Source: Scopulibacillus darangshiensis (GTDB taxonomy: Bacteria > Bacillota > Bacilli > Bacillales > Sporolactobacillaceae). Taken from it: DNA of 64,000 nucleotides. Of this stretch, positions 26,777 through 36,119 are shown piece after piece. The notes below the pieces were generated by a model. The model did not search any database. It saw nothing but the letters and a program-made list of their open reading frames with translations, and had not been told where the DNA came from. The position numbers were made by a program, and so were the translations under genes. Every line of letters starts with the position of its first letter. Position 1 is the stretch's first letter. The stretch covers positions 1-64,000 of the forward strand of contig NZ_SLXK01000004.1 of assembly GCF_004341035.1 (NCBI RefSeq). The letters are read 5' to 3'.

Positions 26777-28258
26777 CTATGCGGTCTTGGCCGCTGCTTT
26801 TTTGTCCTTAAGCGAGGCGATGCCCCCTGCCACTAGGCTAATGATAATGGAGACAACCACGTTTAAAATTAAGGCAACAATGCCGACATCGAGATCTTTA
26901 ATCGCTTGTGGAAATGCTGGAAACATAGTCCCGATTGTGGCATTAGTGACGGTTGTGTAGGCAACCGTTATCACGCCGGCAATCATGCCTATGGCTGCCC
27001 CGTATTTGGTTAAAATATTTTTCTTGAACAAACTGAAAACGAGTGGAGGAAGCAATTGTGCGGCAAAACCATAGCCCACCAATAATAACGTGACAATGTC
27101 ATTTCCTCCATAAATGGTAATAAATGCAGCAACAAGTGAAATTACAGGCACCAAATATTTAGCAAGATGTAAGACAGATGTGTTTGACGCGGAAGGAACC
27201 AGGGCTTGATAGACATTCTTTGATAATGACGTACAAATTGATGTAAGCAACAACGACCCCGGAACTAAGGCCGTTAGCAGCCCGGCAGCGCCAATCACAC
27301 CGATAAACCATGGATCAAATGTTTTTAATGACAGGTGAAGCAATGCGGAATCCATTTGCGCGCCCTTCAGACCGGGAACTTGCAAAATAGCGGTAAATCC
27401 CACAAAAAATACAAAAAGCAGCATGAGCGAGTAGATGGGTCTCATGATGGTGCTGCGGCGAATATCCTTCTCACTTTTTGATGAAAAAATTGGACCGAAT
27501 AAATGCGGCCAGGCCAAACCGCCTATCGCACTTAAAAAAGAGGCCGAAATAAACCAAGAAATACTTAAGCCTTTATCCGGGATTGTAAGGAAACCCGGTT
27601 TCGCTGCATCGACAACTTCAAACATCGGCTGGATGCCGCCATAATAATGGATGGGCAAATATATCCCCAAGAATAAGACAATGAAAAAGATCATAATATC
27701 TTTCAAAGCAGCTGTCCATGCTGAACCGTGAATGCCTGAAATCATGACGTAAATGGACATGGAAACGGCCCCGATCAATATTGCAGCATTGGAAGAAATG
27801 GCGCCATAGGATGCCACGGAAACGATAATGCCCAAACCCTTAAGCTGCAGGATAAAATATGGAAACATAGAGACAGCGCCGATAACCGCGGTAAGGATAC
27901 CAAGGTTTTTGCTGTTGTATTTGCTGGCAAAAAAGTCGGGTTGGGAGACTAATTGGTGCTTTTTTGCATACCTCCAAACCGCGGGGGCGAACCAATATGT
28001 CAATAGCGTGGCAAGGGGCAAGTAAATGATCATATATGCCGCCGGTCCTCCATTGCCATAAGCCCAGCCGCTCCCGCCCAGAAAGGTGAACGTTGTATTC
28101 GCTTCACCTGCAATCAATAGGAAAACAAATAGAGCACTGAACCCGCGGCCGCCAACAGCCCATTGGTCAAGGTCCATTTCTCTGCCTTTCCTTGCTTTAA
28201 TCCCCAGATAAAGCGCTATCAATAAAAACCCAAAAATGATAACTAATGCGATCGTCAT
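26777..28258 (-). CDS. Sodium:solute symporter (SSS family), first copy
   Basis: The 493-aa membrane protein has about 13 hydrophobic segments and SSS features such as GGRGFSALFVFLLIAGEAN near the N-terminus and GLLTALVPGSLLLTS. It overlaps the DUF3311 gene by 4 bp upstream, as with MctP-type carboxylate permeases that pair with DUF3311 proteins. It is closely related to the copy at 44498-45973. Given the adjacent M20 hydrolase, an N-acyl amino acid or other carboxylate is a plausible substrate. Confidence 0.85.
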   Translation of the reverse strand: MTIALVIIFGFLLIALYLGIKARKGREMDLDQWAVGGRGFSALFVFLLIAGEANTTFTFLGGSGWAYGNGGPAAYMIIYLPLATLLTYWFAPAVWRYAKKHQLVSQPDFFASKYNSKNLGILTAVIGAVSMFPYFILQLKGLGIIVSVASYGAISSNAAILIGAVSMSIYVMISGIHGSAWTAALKDIMIFFIVLFLGIYLPIHYYGGIQPMFEVVDAAKPGFLTIPDKGLSISWFISASFLSAIGGLAWPHLFGPIFSSKSEKDIRRSTIMRPIYSLMLLFVFFVGFTAILQVPGLKGAQMDSALLHLSLKTFDPWFIGVIGAAGLLTALVPGSLLLTSICTSLSKNVYQALVPSASNTSVLHLAKYLVPVISLVAAFITIYGGNDIVTLLLVGYGFAAQLLPPLVFSLFKKNILTKYGAAIGMIAGVITVAYTTVTNATIGTMFPAFPQAIKDLDVGIVALILNVVVSIIISLVAGGIASLKDKKAAAKTA

Positions 28259-28464
28259 TCGCTGTCACCCTCCTTATTTGCCGGGTCAATTTTGTATATG
28301 ATCCCGAGGATGCAGGTAATCAATACTGTCCATAGTACCATCCAAAAGAAAAGAAAAGGCATGCCCAATACATATGGTGTCACTTTGTTGACAGCGGGTA
28401 AAAATCCTAAACCGCCTATAAATGGAATTATTCCGAGAATATAGATTGCGACTTTTGATGTCAT
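28255..28464 (-). CDS. DUF3311 small membrane protein, first copy
   Basis: The 69-aa protein has two hydrophobic segments and the DUF3311 pattern NKVTPYVLGMPFLFFWMVLW followed by a short cytoplasmic tail. DUF3311 proteins occur directly before SSS carboxylate permeases and are thought to be small partner subunits. It overlaps the symporter start by 4 bp. AGGGG lies upstream of ATG 28464. Confidence 0.85.
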   Translation of the reverse strand: MTSKVAIYILGIIPFIGGLGFLPAVNKVTPYVLGMPFLFFWMVLWTVLITCILGIIYKIDPANKEGDSE

Positions 28465-28648
28465 CTAGGAAACCCCTCACTTTTGTATTTATAAATAAGG
28501 TTACTATATCGCTCAGAATTTATTAAATTGAAAGTTTATATAGGATTCATTAAGAAAATTTATATGAAAATTGATTTTTCTTAAAAAAGAGGGAGAGGGG
28601 AGAATTGGGCTTCGGAATGAAGCGGAATATTGATCCTTTTCAAGTGAA

Positions 28649-28854
28649 AAGGTCGATGAAAGCCCGAAGTCGGTAAAAAATCGTGCTTGAGGTCGTTCAT
28701 AAGGTCGATGAAAGCCCGAAGTCGGTAAAAAATCGTGCTTGAGGTCGTTCATAAGGTCGATGAAAGCCCAAAGCCAGTAAAAAATCGTGCTTGAGGTCGT
28801 TCATAAGGGAGATGAACGCCAAAATAGGTAAAAAGTTGGTAAAACACCCTTCAT
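28649..28854. repeat. 52-bp tandem repeat, about four units
   Basis: Three full 52-bp units start at 28649, 28701 and 28753; the first two are identical and the third has a few changes. A fourth, degenerate unit runs 28805-28854. Each unit begins AAGGTCGATGAAAGCCCGAA and ends GAGGTCGTTCAT. There are no spacers and no gene. The 473-bp gap 28465-28937 otherwise holds only the hairpin below. Confidence 0.92.
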
Positions 28855-28898
28855 AAGAAACAGTGGAATTCAATCTGCAGTTTATTTAATGCCTTGCT

Positions 28899-28930
28899 AG
28901 ACCCCTTGTGGAAATGGACACAAGGGGTCT
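28899..28930 (-). terminator. Perfect hairpin after the M24 peptidase gene
   Basis: AGACCCCTTGTG (28899-28910) and CACAAGGGGTCT (28919-28930) form a perfect 12-bp stem 8 bases beyond the stop codon of the leftward gene. There is no T-run, so termination efficiency is uncertain. Confidence 0.6.
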
Positions 28931-28937
28931 AATGTCT

Positions 28938-30044
28938 TTACAAAACTTGCAATTCTTTTGGGAATGAAGTGAGTACCTCAACTTCCCCGTCTTCGTTAAT
29001 ATATACTTCATCCTCAATCCGGACACCGCCAAAGTTAGGGATATAAATGCCGGGTTCGATCGTAAACAGTAAGCCGTTTTCTGCGATTTGTTCATTATTT
29101 TCATGAATGGAGGGTTCTTCATGCACTTCGATCCCAAGGCCATGTCCCACACGGTTATTGAAATACTCGCCATAACCACTGTCATTGATTACTTTTCTCG
29201 CCTCAATATCAAAGTTCTTGAGTGGAACGCCTGCTTTTACAGCATCTACTCCTGCTTGATTTGCTTGACGAACAATACTGTAAATGTCCTTTTGTTTATC
29301 GGTTGCTTCGCCAATAATGAAAGTCCTCGTTGTATCTGAACAATACCCGCCTTTCGTGACGACTCCAAAATCAATTAGTAAAAAATCTCCGTTTTGAAAA
29401 GCACGGTCACCTGGTGTGCCATGTGGCAAAGCGGATTTTTCACCAGATAGGACAATTGTTGAAAAAGATGGGCCAGCCGCCCCGAATTTTTTCATGAGAT
29501 ATTCCAATTCAGCAGTTAATTCCGCCTCGGTCATCCCAATTTTCACCTTTTTTATTCCTTCTGTAAGAACCTTTTCGATGATGTCAACAGCTTCTTGCAT
29601 ATATATCCATTCACTTCTGGATTTTTTTAAACGCTGTTTATTAATAAACGGCTCGATATCATCGTAGGTGGCCTTTGGAAAAGCAGTTTTTAAATGATTG
29701 TGACGGTACATGCTGACGGCCTTCATCTCTAGTCCAAACCGTTCAACGTTTTTCCCAAGCTCATCTTCCAGTTTGGCAAAAGGGTCCTCTTCATCAGAAA
29801 TCGGAATAATATTTTTTACGAACGACTCGGATTCAGCGATCTCTTTATCTAATGCTGGGACAAAAAGGACAAATTCTTGTTTGCGGTTATCCAACACCAA
29901 AGCCATAAACCTTTCGTGTGGATCAGAATTAAACCCAGTGTAATAGAAAACATTTGCTGGTGAGGTGATCATCGCGATATCGATATGCTGGTTGCTTAAA
30001 TCGATTTGCAGCGCTGTTAACCTGCTTTGGTAATCAATTGTCAT
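28938..30044 (-). CDS. M24-family Xaa-Pro peptidase
   Basis: The 368-aa protein has a creatinase-like N-terminal domain (about residues 1-130) and the pita-bread catalytic domain with metal ligands in LIDFGVVTKGGYCSDTTRTF, GHGLGIEVHEEP, FTIEPGIYIPNFGG and VRIEDEV. It probably cleaves X-Pro dipeptides in the cytoplasm. I chose ATG 30044 (MTIDYQSRL), preceded by TTGGAGG; a nine-codon extension to 30071 has no ribosome site. It is followed by a hairpin and preceded by a LysR gene on the same strand. Confidence 0.9.
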   Translation of the reverse strand: MTIDYQSRLTALQIDLSNQHIDIAMITSPANVFYYTGFNSDPHERFMALVLDNRKQEFVLFVPALDKEIAESESFVKNIIPISDEEDPFAKLEDELGKNVERFGLEMKAVSMYRHNHLKTAFPKATYDDIEPFINKQRLKKSRSEWIYMQEAVDIIEKVLTEGIKKVKIGMTEAELTAELEYLMKKFGAAGPSFSTIVLSGEKSALPHGTPGDRAFQNGDFLLIDFGVVTKGGYCSDTTRTFIIGEATDKQKDIYSIVRQANQAGVDAVKAGVPLKNFDIEARKVINDSGYGEYFNNRVGHGLGIEVHEEPSIHENNEQIAENGLLFTIEPGIYIPNFGGVRIEDEVYINEDGEVEVLTSFPKELQVL

Positions 30045-30114
30045 ATTAAAACCTCCAATTATGTTTCCCATTCAGTGTAACATGAAAGCGTTATGCGATC
30101 GCCAATGCCAGCTT

Positions 30115-31005
30115 TCACTTTAATCCCTTTCTAAACGTATCAATAAAGCGAACAGCGCATTTGGAAAGATAACGGTCTTTAAGCCAAATAACGGCTGAGT
30201 CAGAATGAATATTGAAGTTTTCTATATCAAAAATTTTAAGATCTGTTGTGGGCAGGGATGATAGTGTTGACTTTGGCAAAATGGTGGCCGCTACTCCGGA
30301 CGAGACAAGCCACAAAAGTAAAGCGGCATCAGGACATACGCCGAACACATTAGGTTCAATGCCGCCGCTTCGACATTGATCAATAATCATTTCATCAAGA
30401 CCGCTGCCATTTAAGCGCCGCATTAATAATAAAGGGAGCGTTGACAATTCCTTTAATTGTATAGCGTTTTCATTTACAGGATGAATATTCCAACTTTTGG
30501 GCGTGACTAATACAAACGGCTCTTTAGGCAAAGGAATGATGTCAAATGTGTTTGCATCAAAGGGAGGATGGGCGATCGCAAGTTCAATCTCTCTATTTGT
30601 TAATTGCTCCTTTAATCGATACGAATCACCCTCCCTTAATTGGAAGGTGACAAGCGGAAAGCTATCCCGGAATAATCGAATTCTTTCTGGCAAATATGAA
30701 AAACAAGTGATGACCGTGCCGATAGATAGATTTCCCTTAAGGCCCTCCCCCATTTCCTTGACCTCTCTTGCAGTTTCATCGAGCTGTAATATAAGCTCAT
30801 TTGCCTTTTTGAATAATAGTTTGCCAGCAGGGGTCGGCTCGATATTTCTCCCGTTCCTTTCTAGTAAAAGGACATCCAGTTCTTGTTCAAGAAGTTTGAT
30901 TTGCTGGCTCAATGGCGGCTGTGCCATATGCAGTTTTTTTGCCGCCCTGGTAAACTGGCCTTCTTGTACGACAGTATGAAAGTAGCGGAGTTGTTTTATA
31001 TCCAT
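30115..31005 (-). CDS. LysR-family regulator divergent from the HPA operon
   Basis: The 296-aa protein starts MDIKQLRYFHTVVQEG and carries the LysR helix-turn-helix (FTRAAKKLHMAQPPLSQQIK), the CatM/CbnR/AlsR type that often controls aromatic degradation. I chose ATG 31005, preceded by AAGGAGG; the six-codon extension to 31023 runs through that ribosome site. It is divergently arranged with the HPA operon at 31172, with a dyad at 31073-31094 between them, the classic LysR layout. It is the best candidate activator of the operon. Confidence 0.88.
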   Translation of the reverse strand: MDIKQLRYFHTVVQEGQFTRAAKKLHMAQPPLSQQIKLLEQELDVLLLERNGRNIEPTPAGKLLFKKANELILQLDETAREVKEMGEGLKGNLSIGTVITCFSYLPERIRLFRDSFPLVTFQLREGDSYRLKEQLTNREIELAIAHPPFDANTFDIIPLPKEPFVLVTPKSWNIHPVNENAIQLKELSTLPLLLMRRLNGSGLDEMIIDQCRSGGIEPNVFGVCPDAALLLWLVSSGVAATILPKSTLSSLPTTDLKIFDIENFNIHSDSAVIWLKDRYLSKCAVRFIDTFRKGLK

Positions 31006-31072
31006 AGGAAACCTCCTTGTCATAATTATTCGAAAATCATATACAAAACCAATTTAATAAATATTTTATATA

Positions 31073-31094
31073 TAGTTTAACTGATGTTAAGCTA
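31073..31094. promoter_or_regulatory. Candidate LysR binding site
   Basis: TAGTTTAAC (31073-31081), TGAT, GTTAAGCTA (31086-31094) is an inverted repeat with one mismatch, in the 166-bp gap between the LysR gene and the HPA operon. Confidence 0.55.
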
Positions 31095-31171
31095 TTTTTG
31101 TAGGACATTTCAGACAAATGATTTAATTTTAAAGATTAATAACAACTAGAATCCATAAGGAGGAAACGAAG

Positions 31172-32095
31172 TTGGCAAACTATGAAGACGTCAAACAAAG
31201 ATTAAGAGGTTCGATTGCACCGATTATTACACCCTTTAATGATAGCGGTTCCATCGATTTCGGAACATTGAAGGATTTGATTGATTGGCACATTGAAAGC
31301 GGCAGTCACGGCATTTCGGTTACAGGAACGACGGGGGAGCCAAGTTCACTCACTACAGAGGAACGCGTTCAAGTGATGGAGGCTGCCTGCAAAGCTGTCA
31401 ACGGGCGGGTGCCATTTGTTCCGGGGTCTGGTTCAACAAATCATGAAGAAACAATATATTTAACGAAAAAAGCACAAGAAATCGGCGCGGACGCTGCTCT
31501 TGTCATCGTTCCTTATTACAATAAGCCTTCACAGCATGCGCTTTACAAACATTTTAAAAAGGTTGCCGACTCTGTAGACATTCCGATCATTGTCTATAAC
31601 ATTCCTGGCCGAACGGCAGTCAATATGGAAGTCAAGACACTTGCCCGACTAAATGAGGATTGCCCTAACATCATTGGTGTAAAGGAATCCAACAAAGATT
31701 TTGAACACGTCAACCGTGTGTTATTAAATTGCGGCCGTGACTTTCTGCTTTACTCGGGCATTGAGCTCCTATGCTACCCAATGCTTGCCATCGGCGGTGC
31801 GGGGTATATCAGCGCAACGGCAAATGTTGCCCCTAAGGAAGTTGCTGAGCTGTACGATGTTTGGGCAAAAGGTGATGTTAAGCGTGCGCAGGATTTGCAC
31901 TTTGACTTAATGCCGTTAAATGATGTGCTTTTCAAGGAAACAAATCCAGCACCGTTAAAAGCTGCTTTAGGGATGATGGGCAAAATCAATCCGGCCATGC
32001 GGATGCCGATGGCTTTGCCGGAACAGCCATTGCAAGATGAGATTCGCGACTGCATTAAGAAATATGTCGAACTTCCAGCAGGAGTTGCCAAATAA
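31172..32095 (+). CDS. DapA-family class I aldolase of the HPA cluster
   Basis: The 307-aa TIM-barrel lyase has DapA family motifs: GTTGEPSSLTTEER, VPYYNKPSQHALY, IVYNIPGRTAVNM (catalytic Tyr) and NIIGVKESNKD with Schiff-base Lys171. In lysine synthesis this fold makes dihydrodipicolinate, but as first gene of an HPA operon that lacks HpaI, it more likely does the retro-aldol step giving pyruvate and succinate semialdehyde. That role is inference. The start is TTG 31172 behind AAGGAGG. Confidence 0.82.
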   Translation: MANYEDVKQRLRGSIAPIITPFNDSGSIDFGTLKDLIDWHIESGSHGISVTGTTGEPSSLTTEERVQVMEAACKAVNGRVPFVPGSGSTNHEETIYLTKKAQEIGADAALVIVPYYNKPSQHALYKHFKKVADSVDIPIIVYNIPGRTAVNMEVKTLARLNEDCPNIIGVKESNKDFEHVNRVLLNCGRDFLLYSGIELLCYPMLAIGGAGYISATANVAPKEVAELYDVWAKGDVKRAQDLHFDLMPLNDVLFKETNPAPLKAALGMMGKINPAMRMPMALPEQPLQDEIRDCIKKYVELPAGVAK

Positions 32096-32136
32096 ACTAA
32101 ATTCCCGCCATAAATGCACTAAGGAGGAAGAAAAAA

Positions 32137-33612
32137 ATGACGAACATTGAAGATGTGAAACTATATATCAACGGCGAATTTGTCAATGCTGCATCAGGCA
32201 AAACATTTGAAAATCTTAATCCATTCACAAATAGCGTCATCAACCAGATTGCAGAAGGCGACAAGGCCGATATCGAAGCCGCTGCCAAAGCAGCTAAAAG
32301 CGCTTTCCATGGTGAGTGGGGAAAATTGAAGGTCAATGATCGGCTGAATTACATTTATAAAATCGCTGACCTAATCGATGAGCATATCGAGGAAATCGCT
32401 CCTCTAGAATCATTGGATACGGGCCTGCCAATCAGCCAAACCAAGAACATGGTCAAACGTGCAGCGCAAAACTTCCGCTTCTACGCACAAATGGTGTCGA
32501 CTAGTTTGGTCGGAGAGGCTTACAAGGTTGACGATGACTTTCTGAATTACACGATTCATAAACCTATTGGTGTTGCGGGGCTTATTACACCATGGAATGC
32601 CCCTTTCATGCTGGAAACGTGGAAAATCGCACCAGCACTTGCTACCGGCAATACTGTTGTTCTGAAACCGGGGGAATGGTCGCCGCTGACAGCCAACAGA
32701 CTCGCAGAAATTATCGACAAGGCTGATCTGCCAAAAGGCGTCTTCAACGTCGTTCACGGTTTTGGTGAAACAGCTGGCGCATCACTTGTCGCCCATCCGG
32801 ACGTGAAACTGATTTCTTTTACGGGGGAAACGACAACAGGCTCCGAAATTATCAAGAATGGTGCTGATGACTTAAAGCGTGTGTCGGCTGAACTTGGCGG
32901 CAAATCACCGTTCATCGTATTTGATGATGCCAACTTTGACCGGGCGCTGGATGCTTGCACATGGGGAATCTTCTCCTTTAATGGTGAGCGCTGCACGGCC
33001 AACTCGAGACTGTTTATCCATGAATCGATCTACGATGAGTTTGTAAGCGCTCTTAAAGAGCGGATCGAAAATATCGTCGTTGGCGATCCAATGGATGGTA
33101 AGACTGAACTCGGACCGCTCATTCATATTGAGCATTTCAATAACGTCAAGCGCTACTTGGAGATTGCTAGAGAAGAAGGGGCCGAAGTATTCAGCGGCCA
33201 TGTTCCTGAACAATTCCAAAAAGGCAACTACATTCCGCCGACATTGTTGTTGAATGTCACAAATGACATGCGTGTCGCTCAAGAAGAAATCTTCGGACCT
33301 GTCATGACGGTCATGACTTTTAAAGACGAGGAAGAGGTTATTCAGCTTGCCAACGATGTCCGATATGGCTTAGCAGGCTACGTATGGACGAATGATATCC
33401 AGCGCGGACACCGTGTGGCACAAGCGGTTGATTCAGGGATGCTTTGGATCAATTCCCAGAATGTCCGTGACCTAAGAATCCCATTCGGCGGCTCCAAACA
33501 CAGCGGGATGGGACGTGAAGGCGGTCACTACGCGTTTGAATTTTATACTGAAACACAAGTCATTCATGTGGCTCTTGGCGACCATCACATTCCACAGTTT
33601 GGTAAAAAATAA
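32137..33612 (+). CDS. hpaE: 5-carboxymethyl-2-hydroxymuconate semialdehyde dehydrogenase
   Basis: The 491-aa aldehyde dehydrogenase has NAD-binding TPWNAPFMLETWKIAPAL, the catalytic Glu in VSAELGGKSPFIVF and nucleophile Cys286 in FNGERCTANSR. Position between the aldolase and hpaB, together with the hydroxymuconate-type N-terminus, supports HpaE, which oxidises the ring-fission semialdehyde to the diacid. AAGGAGG precedes ATG 32137. Confidence 0.88.
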   Translation: MTNIEDVKLYINGEFVNAASGKTFENLNPFTNSVINQIAEGDKADIEAAAKAAKSAFHGEWGKLKVNDRLNYIYKIADLIDEHIEEIAPLESLDTGLPISQTKNMVKRAAQNFRFYAQMVSTSLVGEAYKVDDDFLNYTIHKPIGVAGLITPWNAPFMLETWKIAPALATGNTVVLKPGEWSPLTANRLAEIIDKADLPKGVFNVVHGFGETAGASLVAHPDVKLISFTGETTTGSEIIKNGADDLKRVSAELGGKSPFIVFDDANFDRALDACTWGIFSFNGERCTANSRLFIHESIYDEFVSALKERIENIVVGDPMDGKTELGPLIHIEHFNNVKRYLEIAREEGAEVFSGHVPEQFQKGNYIPPTLLLNVTNDMRVAQEEIFGPVMTVMTFKDEEEVIQLANDVRYGLAGYVWTNDIQRGHRVAQAVDSGMLWINSQNVRDLRIPFGGSKHSGMGREGGHYAFEFYTETQVIHVALGDHHIPQFGKK

Positions 33613-33632
33613 TAACAAAGGAGGAATCAGAT

Positions 33633-35108
33633 ATGCCTGCAAAAACAGGAAAAGAATACATTGAACGTCTAAAAAAAGCAAACAACAATATTTATATCCA
33701 TGGCGAAAGGGTGAATGATGTTACCGAACATCCTGCCATGAAGAATGTCGTTAAATCAATGGCGCGTCTGTATGATGTCCAGCATGAAAAGGCTGACAAG
33801 ATGTTATACACTTCCCCGGCAACGGGCAGCCAAGTTGGCATGACCTTTTTGCAGCCGAAAACGATTGATGATCTTATCGCGAGACGTGAGGCGATCACAG
33901 AATGGGCAAAAACATCAGGAGGGATGATGGGGCGCTCCCCTGATTATCTCAACGCCGAAGTCATGGCGATGGGGGTTTCCAATGAGCTGTTTGCCGAATC
34001 TGATCCGATGTTTGCTGAAAATGCAAGAAAATATTACGAGTTTGCACGTGAGAATGATATCAGCTTGACACATACCCTCATTCACCCCCAAGTAAACCGG
34101 GCTAAAGCACAGCATGAACAGAAGGATGCCAACGTTGCCCTGCACTTAGTGGAAAAAAATGAGGACGGCATTATCGTAGACGGCATCCGCCTATTGGCAA
34201 CCCAAGGCGGGATCACGGATGAAATTCTCGTTTTCCCGTCGACTGTGAAAAAAGCGGGAGAAGAAGATGACCCCTATTCGCTTGCCTTTGCGATTCCAAA
34301 TAACACGCCGGGGCTTAAGTTTATCAGCCGGGAATCCTTTGATTACGGTAAAAATCATTGGGATCATCCGCTCGGTTCCCGCTTTGAGGAAGGCGACGCC
34401 ATTGTTTCTTTTGAAAATGTCTTTGTCCCTTGGGAGCGTGTCTTTGTTTGCGGGAACTCATCCATTTGCAACCGCACCTTCCGGGAAACGAATGCTGTCG
34501 TTCACATGTCACATCAAGTGGTTTCCAAAAATGTCGTCAAAACGGAATTCCTGCTTGGCGTTGTCCTAAGTCTAATGGATGCAATCGGCATCGACCAATT
34601 CCAACATGTCAAGGATAAAGGGACGGAAATTATGCTCTCCCTTGAAACAATGAAGAGCCACCTTTATCGTGCAGAACATAATGCTGCCATTGATAAATGG
34701 GGCACGATGACACCGGACTTCCAAGCTCTCGATGCGGCCCGTAACTGGTATCCAAGGATCTATCCGCGTCTCGTTGAGATTTTGCGGATCCTTGGCGCCT
34801 CAGGTCTAATGGGCATACCGACTGAAGCGGATTTCCAAAATGAAGAGATCGGTCCCATTATTCACCGCGGCTTGCAAGGAAAGAATCTTGAAGGCTATGA
34901 ACGTGTTCAGCTGTTCCGCTTAGCTTGGGATTTGACGATGAGTGCTTTCGGCAGCCGTCAGATGCATTACGAATATTACTTCTTCGGCGACCCAGTGAAA
35001 ATGGGCATGAGTTATTTTGATTCATATGACAAAGAGCCTTTCAAAGCATTTGTCAAAGACTTTCTTGGAAAAACCGGAGCCGTTAAACCGGACTTTATGA
35101 ATGTATAA
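33633..35108 (+). CDS. hpaB: 4-hydroxyphenylacetate 3-monooxygenase, oxygenase subunit
   Basis: The 491-aa FADH2-dependent monooxygenase has family features: the N-terminal TGKEYIERLKKANNNIYIHG, an acyl-CoA-dehydrogenase-like core, SLTHTLIHPQVNRAKAQ, and DHPLGSRFEEGDAIVSFENV. It hydroxylates HPA to homoprotocatechuate using FADH2 from HpaC. AAAGGAGG lies just before ATG 33633. A second, diverged HpaB-like gene lies at 42891. Confidence 0.9.
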   Translation: MPAKTGKEYIERLKKANNNIYIHGERVNDVTEHPAMKNVVKSMARLYDVQHEKADKMLYTSPATGSQVGMTFLQPKTIDDLIARREAITEWAKTSGGMMGRSPDYLNAEVMAMGVSNELFAESDPMFAENARKYYEFARENDISLTHTLIHPQVNRAKAQHEQKDANVALHLVEKNEDGIIVDGIRLLATQGGITDEILVFPSTVKKAGEEDDPYSLAFAIPNNTPGLKFISRESFDYGKNHWDHPLGSRFEEGDAIVSFENVFVPWERVFVCGNSSICNRTFRETNAVVHMSHQVVSKNVVKTEFLLGVVLSLMDAIGIDQFQHVKDKGTEIMLSLETMKSHLYRAEHNAAIDKWGTMTPDFQALDAARNWYPRIYPRLVEILRILGASGLMGIPTEADFQNEEIGPIIHRGLQGKNLEGYERVQLFRLAWDLTMSAFGSRQMHYEYYFFGDPVKMGMSYFDSYDKEPFKAFVKDFLGKTGAVKPDFMNV

Positions 35109-35126
35109 AAGAGGGGGAGGATTAGG

Positions 35127-36110
35127 GTGGCATTTGATATTATCCGTACAGCAAGAGCTGTTCTAAACGTTACTGATTTGGAGGCATCACGGCGCTTTTA
35201 CGTTGATGCATTGGGGTTAATTGAGACGGAGAGCGATGACAGCACAATCTATTTAAGAGGCCTTGAAGAGCATAATCATCACAGTCTTGTTTTAAAAAAG
35301 GCGGACACAGCAAGTGTTGAGGTCATGAGCTATAAAGTGCAATCTGAAGACGATTTGGAAGTGTTGTCAGATTTCTTTAATAGCAAAGGGTTAAGAACAA
35401 CGTGGGTTGAAGAAGGCAGGCAAAAAGCAATCGGGCGCACCCTTCGCGTTCAAGATATTTCCGGCTTGCCATTGGAATTCTTCGCAAAAATGGATACCGT
35501 TGACCGCCTGCTGCAGCAGTATCACTTATATAAAGGTGCGCGTATTCAGCGGATTGACCATTTTAATTGCATGGTGCCTGACGTTCAAAAGGCATACGAT
35601 TTCTATACTGAAAGTCTTGGCTTTGTATGCTCGGAATATACGGCAGCTGAAAATGAACAAGTCTGGGCGGCATGGCTGCACCGCAAACCAAGTGTCCATG
35701 ATGTTGCCTTTATGAGCGGTGACGGTCCGCGCCTGCATCATGTTGGTTTTTGGCTAAGTGATCAATTAAGCCTCATTCACACTTGCGATGTGCTGGCATC
35801 CTTAGGATACGGACCGAGCATCGAACGCGGTCCGGGACGTCATGGATTGTCCAATGCCTTTTTCCTTTATCTGCGTGATCCCGACGGACACCGCATTGAA
35901 CTATATAATGGCGACTATTTAACGAGTGACCCTGACTTTAAGCCAATCAAGTGGGATCTAAATGACCCGCAGCGGGGAACTTTCTGGGGACACGAAGCGC
36001 CGGACAGCTGGTTCCATGAAGCTTCGACAGTTCTGGATGTCAATACGGGCGAGGCAATCAGCACAGACCAGCCTAAATTAAAACAGCGAAAACCAATGTT
36101 TGTTATTTAA
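35127..36110 (+). CDS. hpaD: Homoprotocatechuate 2,3-dioxygenase
   Basis: The 327-aa protein is a type I (VOC-fold) extradiol dioxygenase with two glyoxalase-like domains. Metal ligands are His145 (RIDHFNCMV), His204 or 205 (PRLHHVGFW) and Glu258 (DGHRIELYNGDY), with spacing matching the Brevibacterium enzyme. It cleaves the ring of 3,4-dihydroxyphenylacetate to the semialdehyde used by HpaE. The start is GTG 35127 behind GGGGGAGG. Confidence 0.92.
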   Translation: MAFDIIRTARAVLNVTDLEASRRFYVDALGLIETESDDSTIYLRGLEEHNHHSLVLKKADTASVEVMSYKVQSEDDLEVLSDFFNSKGLRTTWVEEGRQKAIGRTLRVQDISGLPLEFFAKMDTVDRLLQQYHLYKGARIQRIDHFNCMVPDVQKAYDFYTESLGFVCSEYTAAENEQVWAAWLHRKPSVHDVAFMSGDGPRLHHVGFWLSDQLSLIHTCDVLASLGYGPSIERGPGRHGLSNAFFLYLRDPDGHRIELYNGDYLTSDPDFKPIKWDLNDPQRGTFWGHEAPDSWFHEASTVLDVNTGEAISTDQPKLKQRKPMFVI

Positions 36111-36119
36111 TCCAAACGA

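Noticed and set aside
28513-28752. Minus-strand frame across the tandem repeat
   Set aside because: Its apparent repeated protein segment is a consequence of the 52-bp DNA repeat; unit length is not a multiple of three, and there is no ribosome site.
28649-28854. Possible CRISPR array
   Set aside because: Units are directly adjacent with no unique spacers, and no cas genes are present.
31172-32095. Assignment as lysine-pathway dapA
   Set aside because: Family motifs fit, but the gene is first in an HPA operon with no lysine genes around; the role in ring-fission product cleavage is more likely, so no dapA symbol is given.
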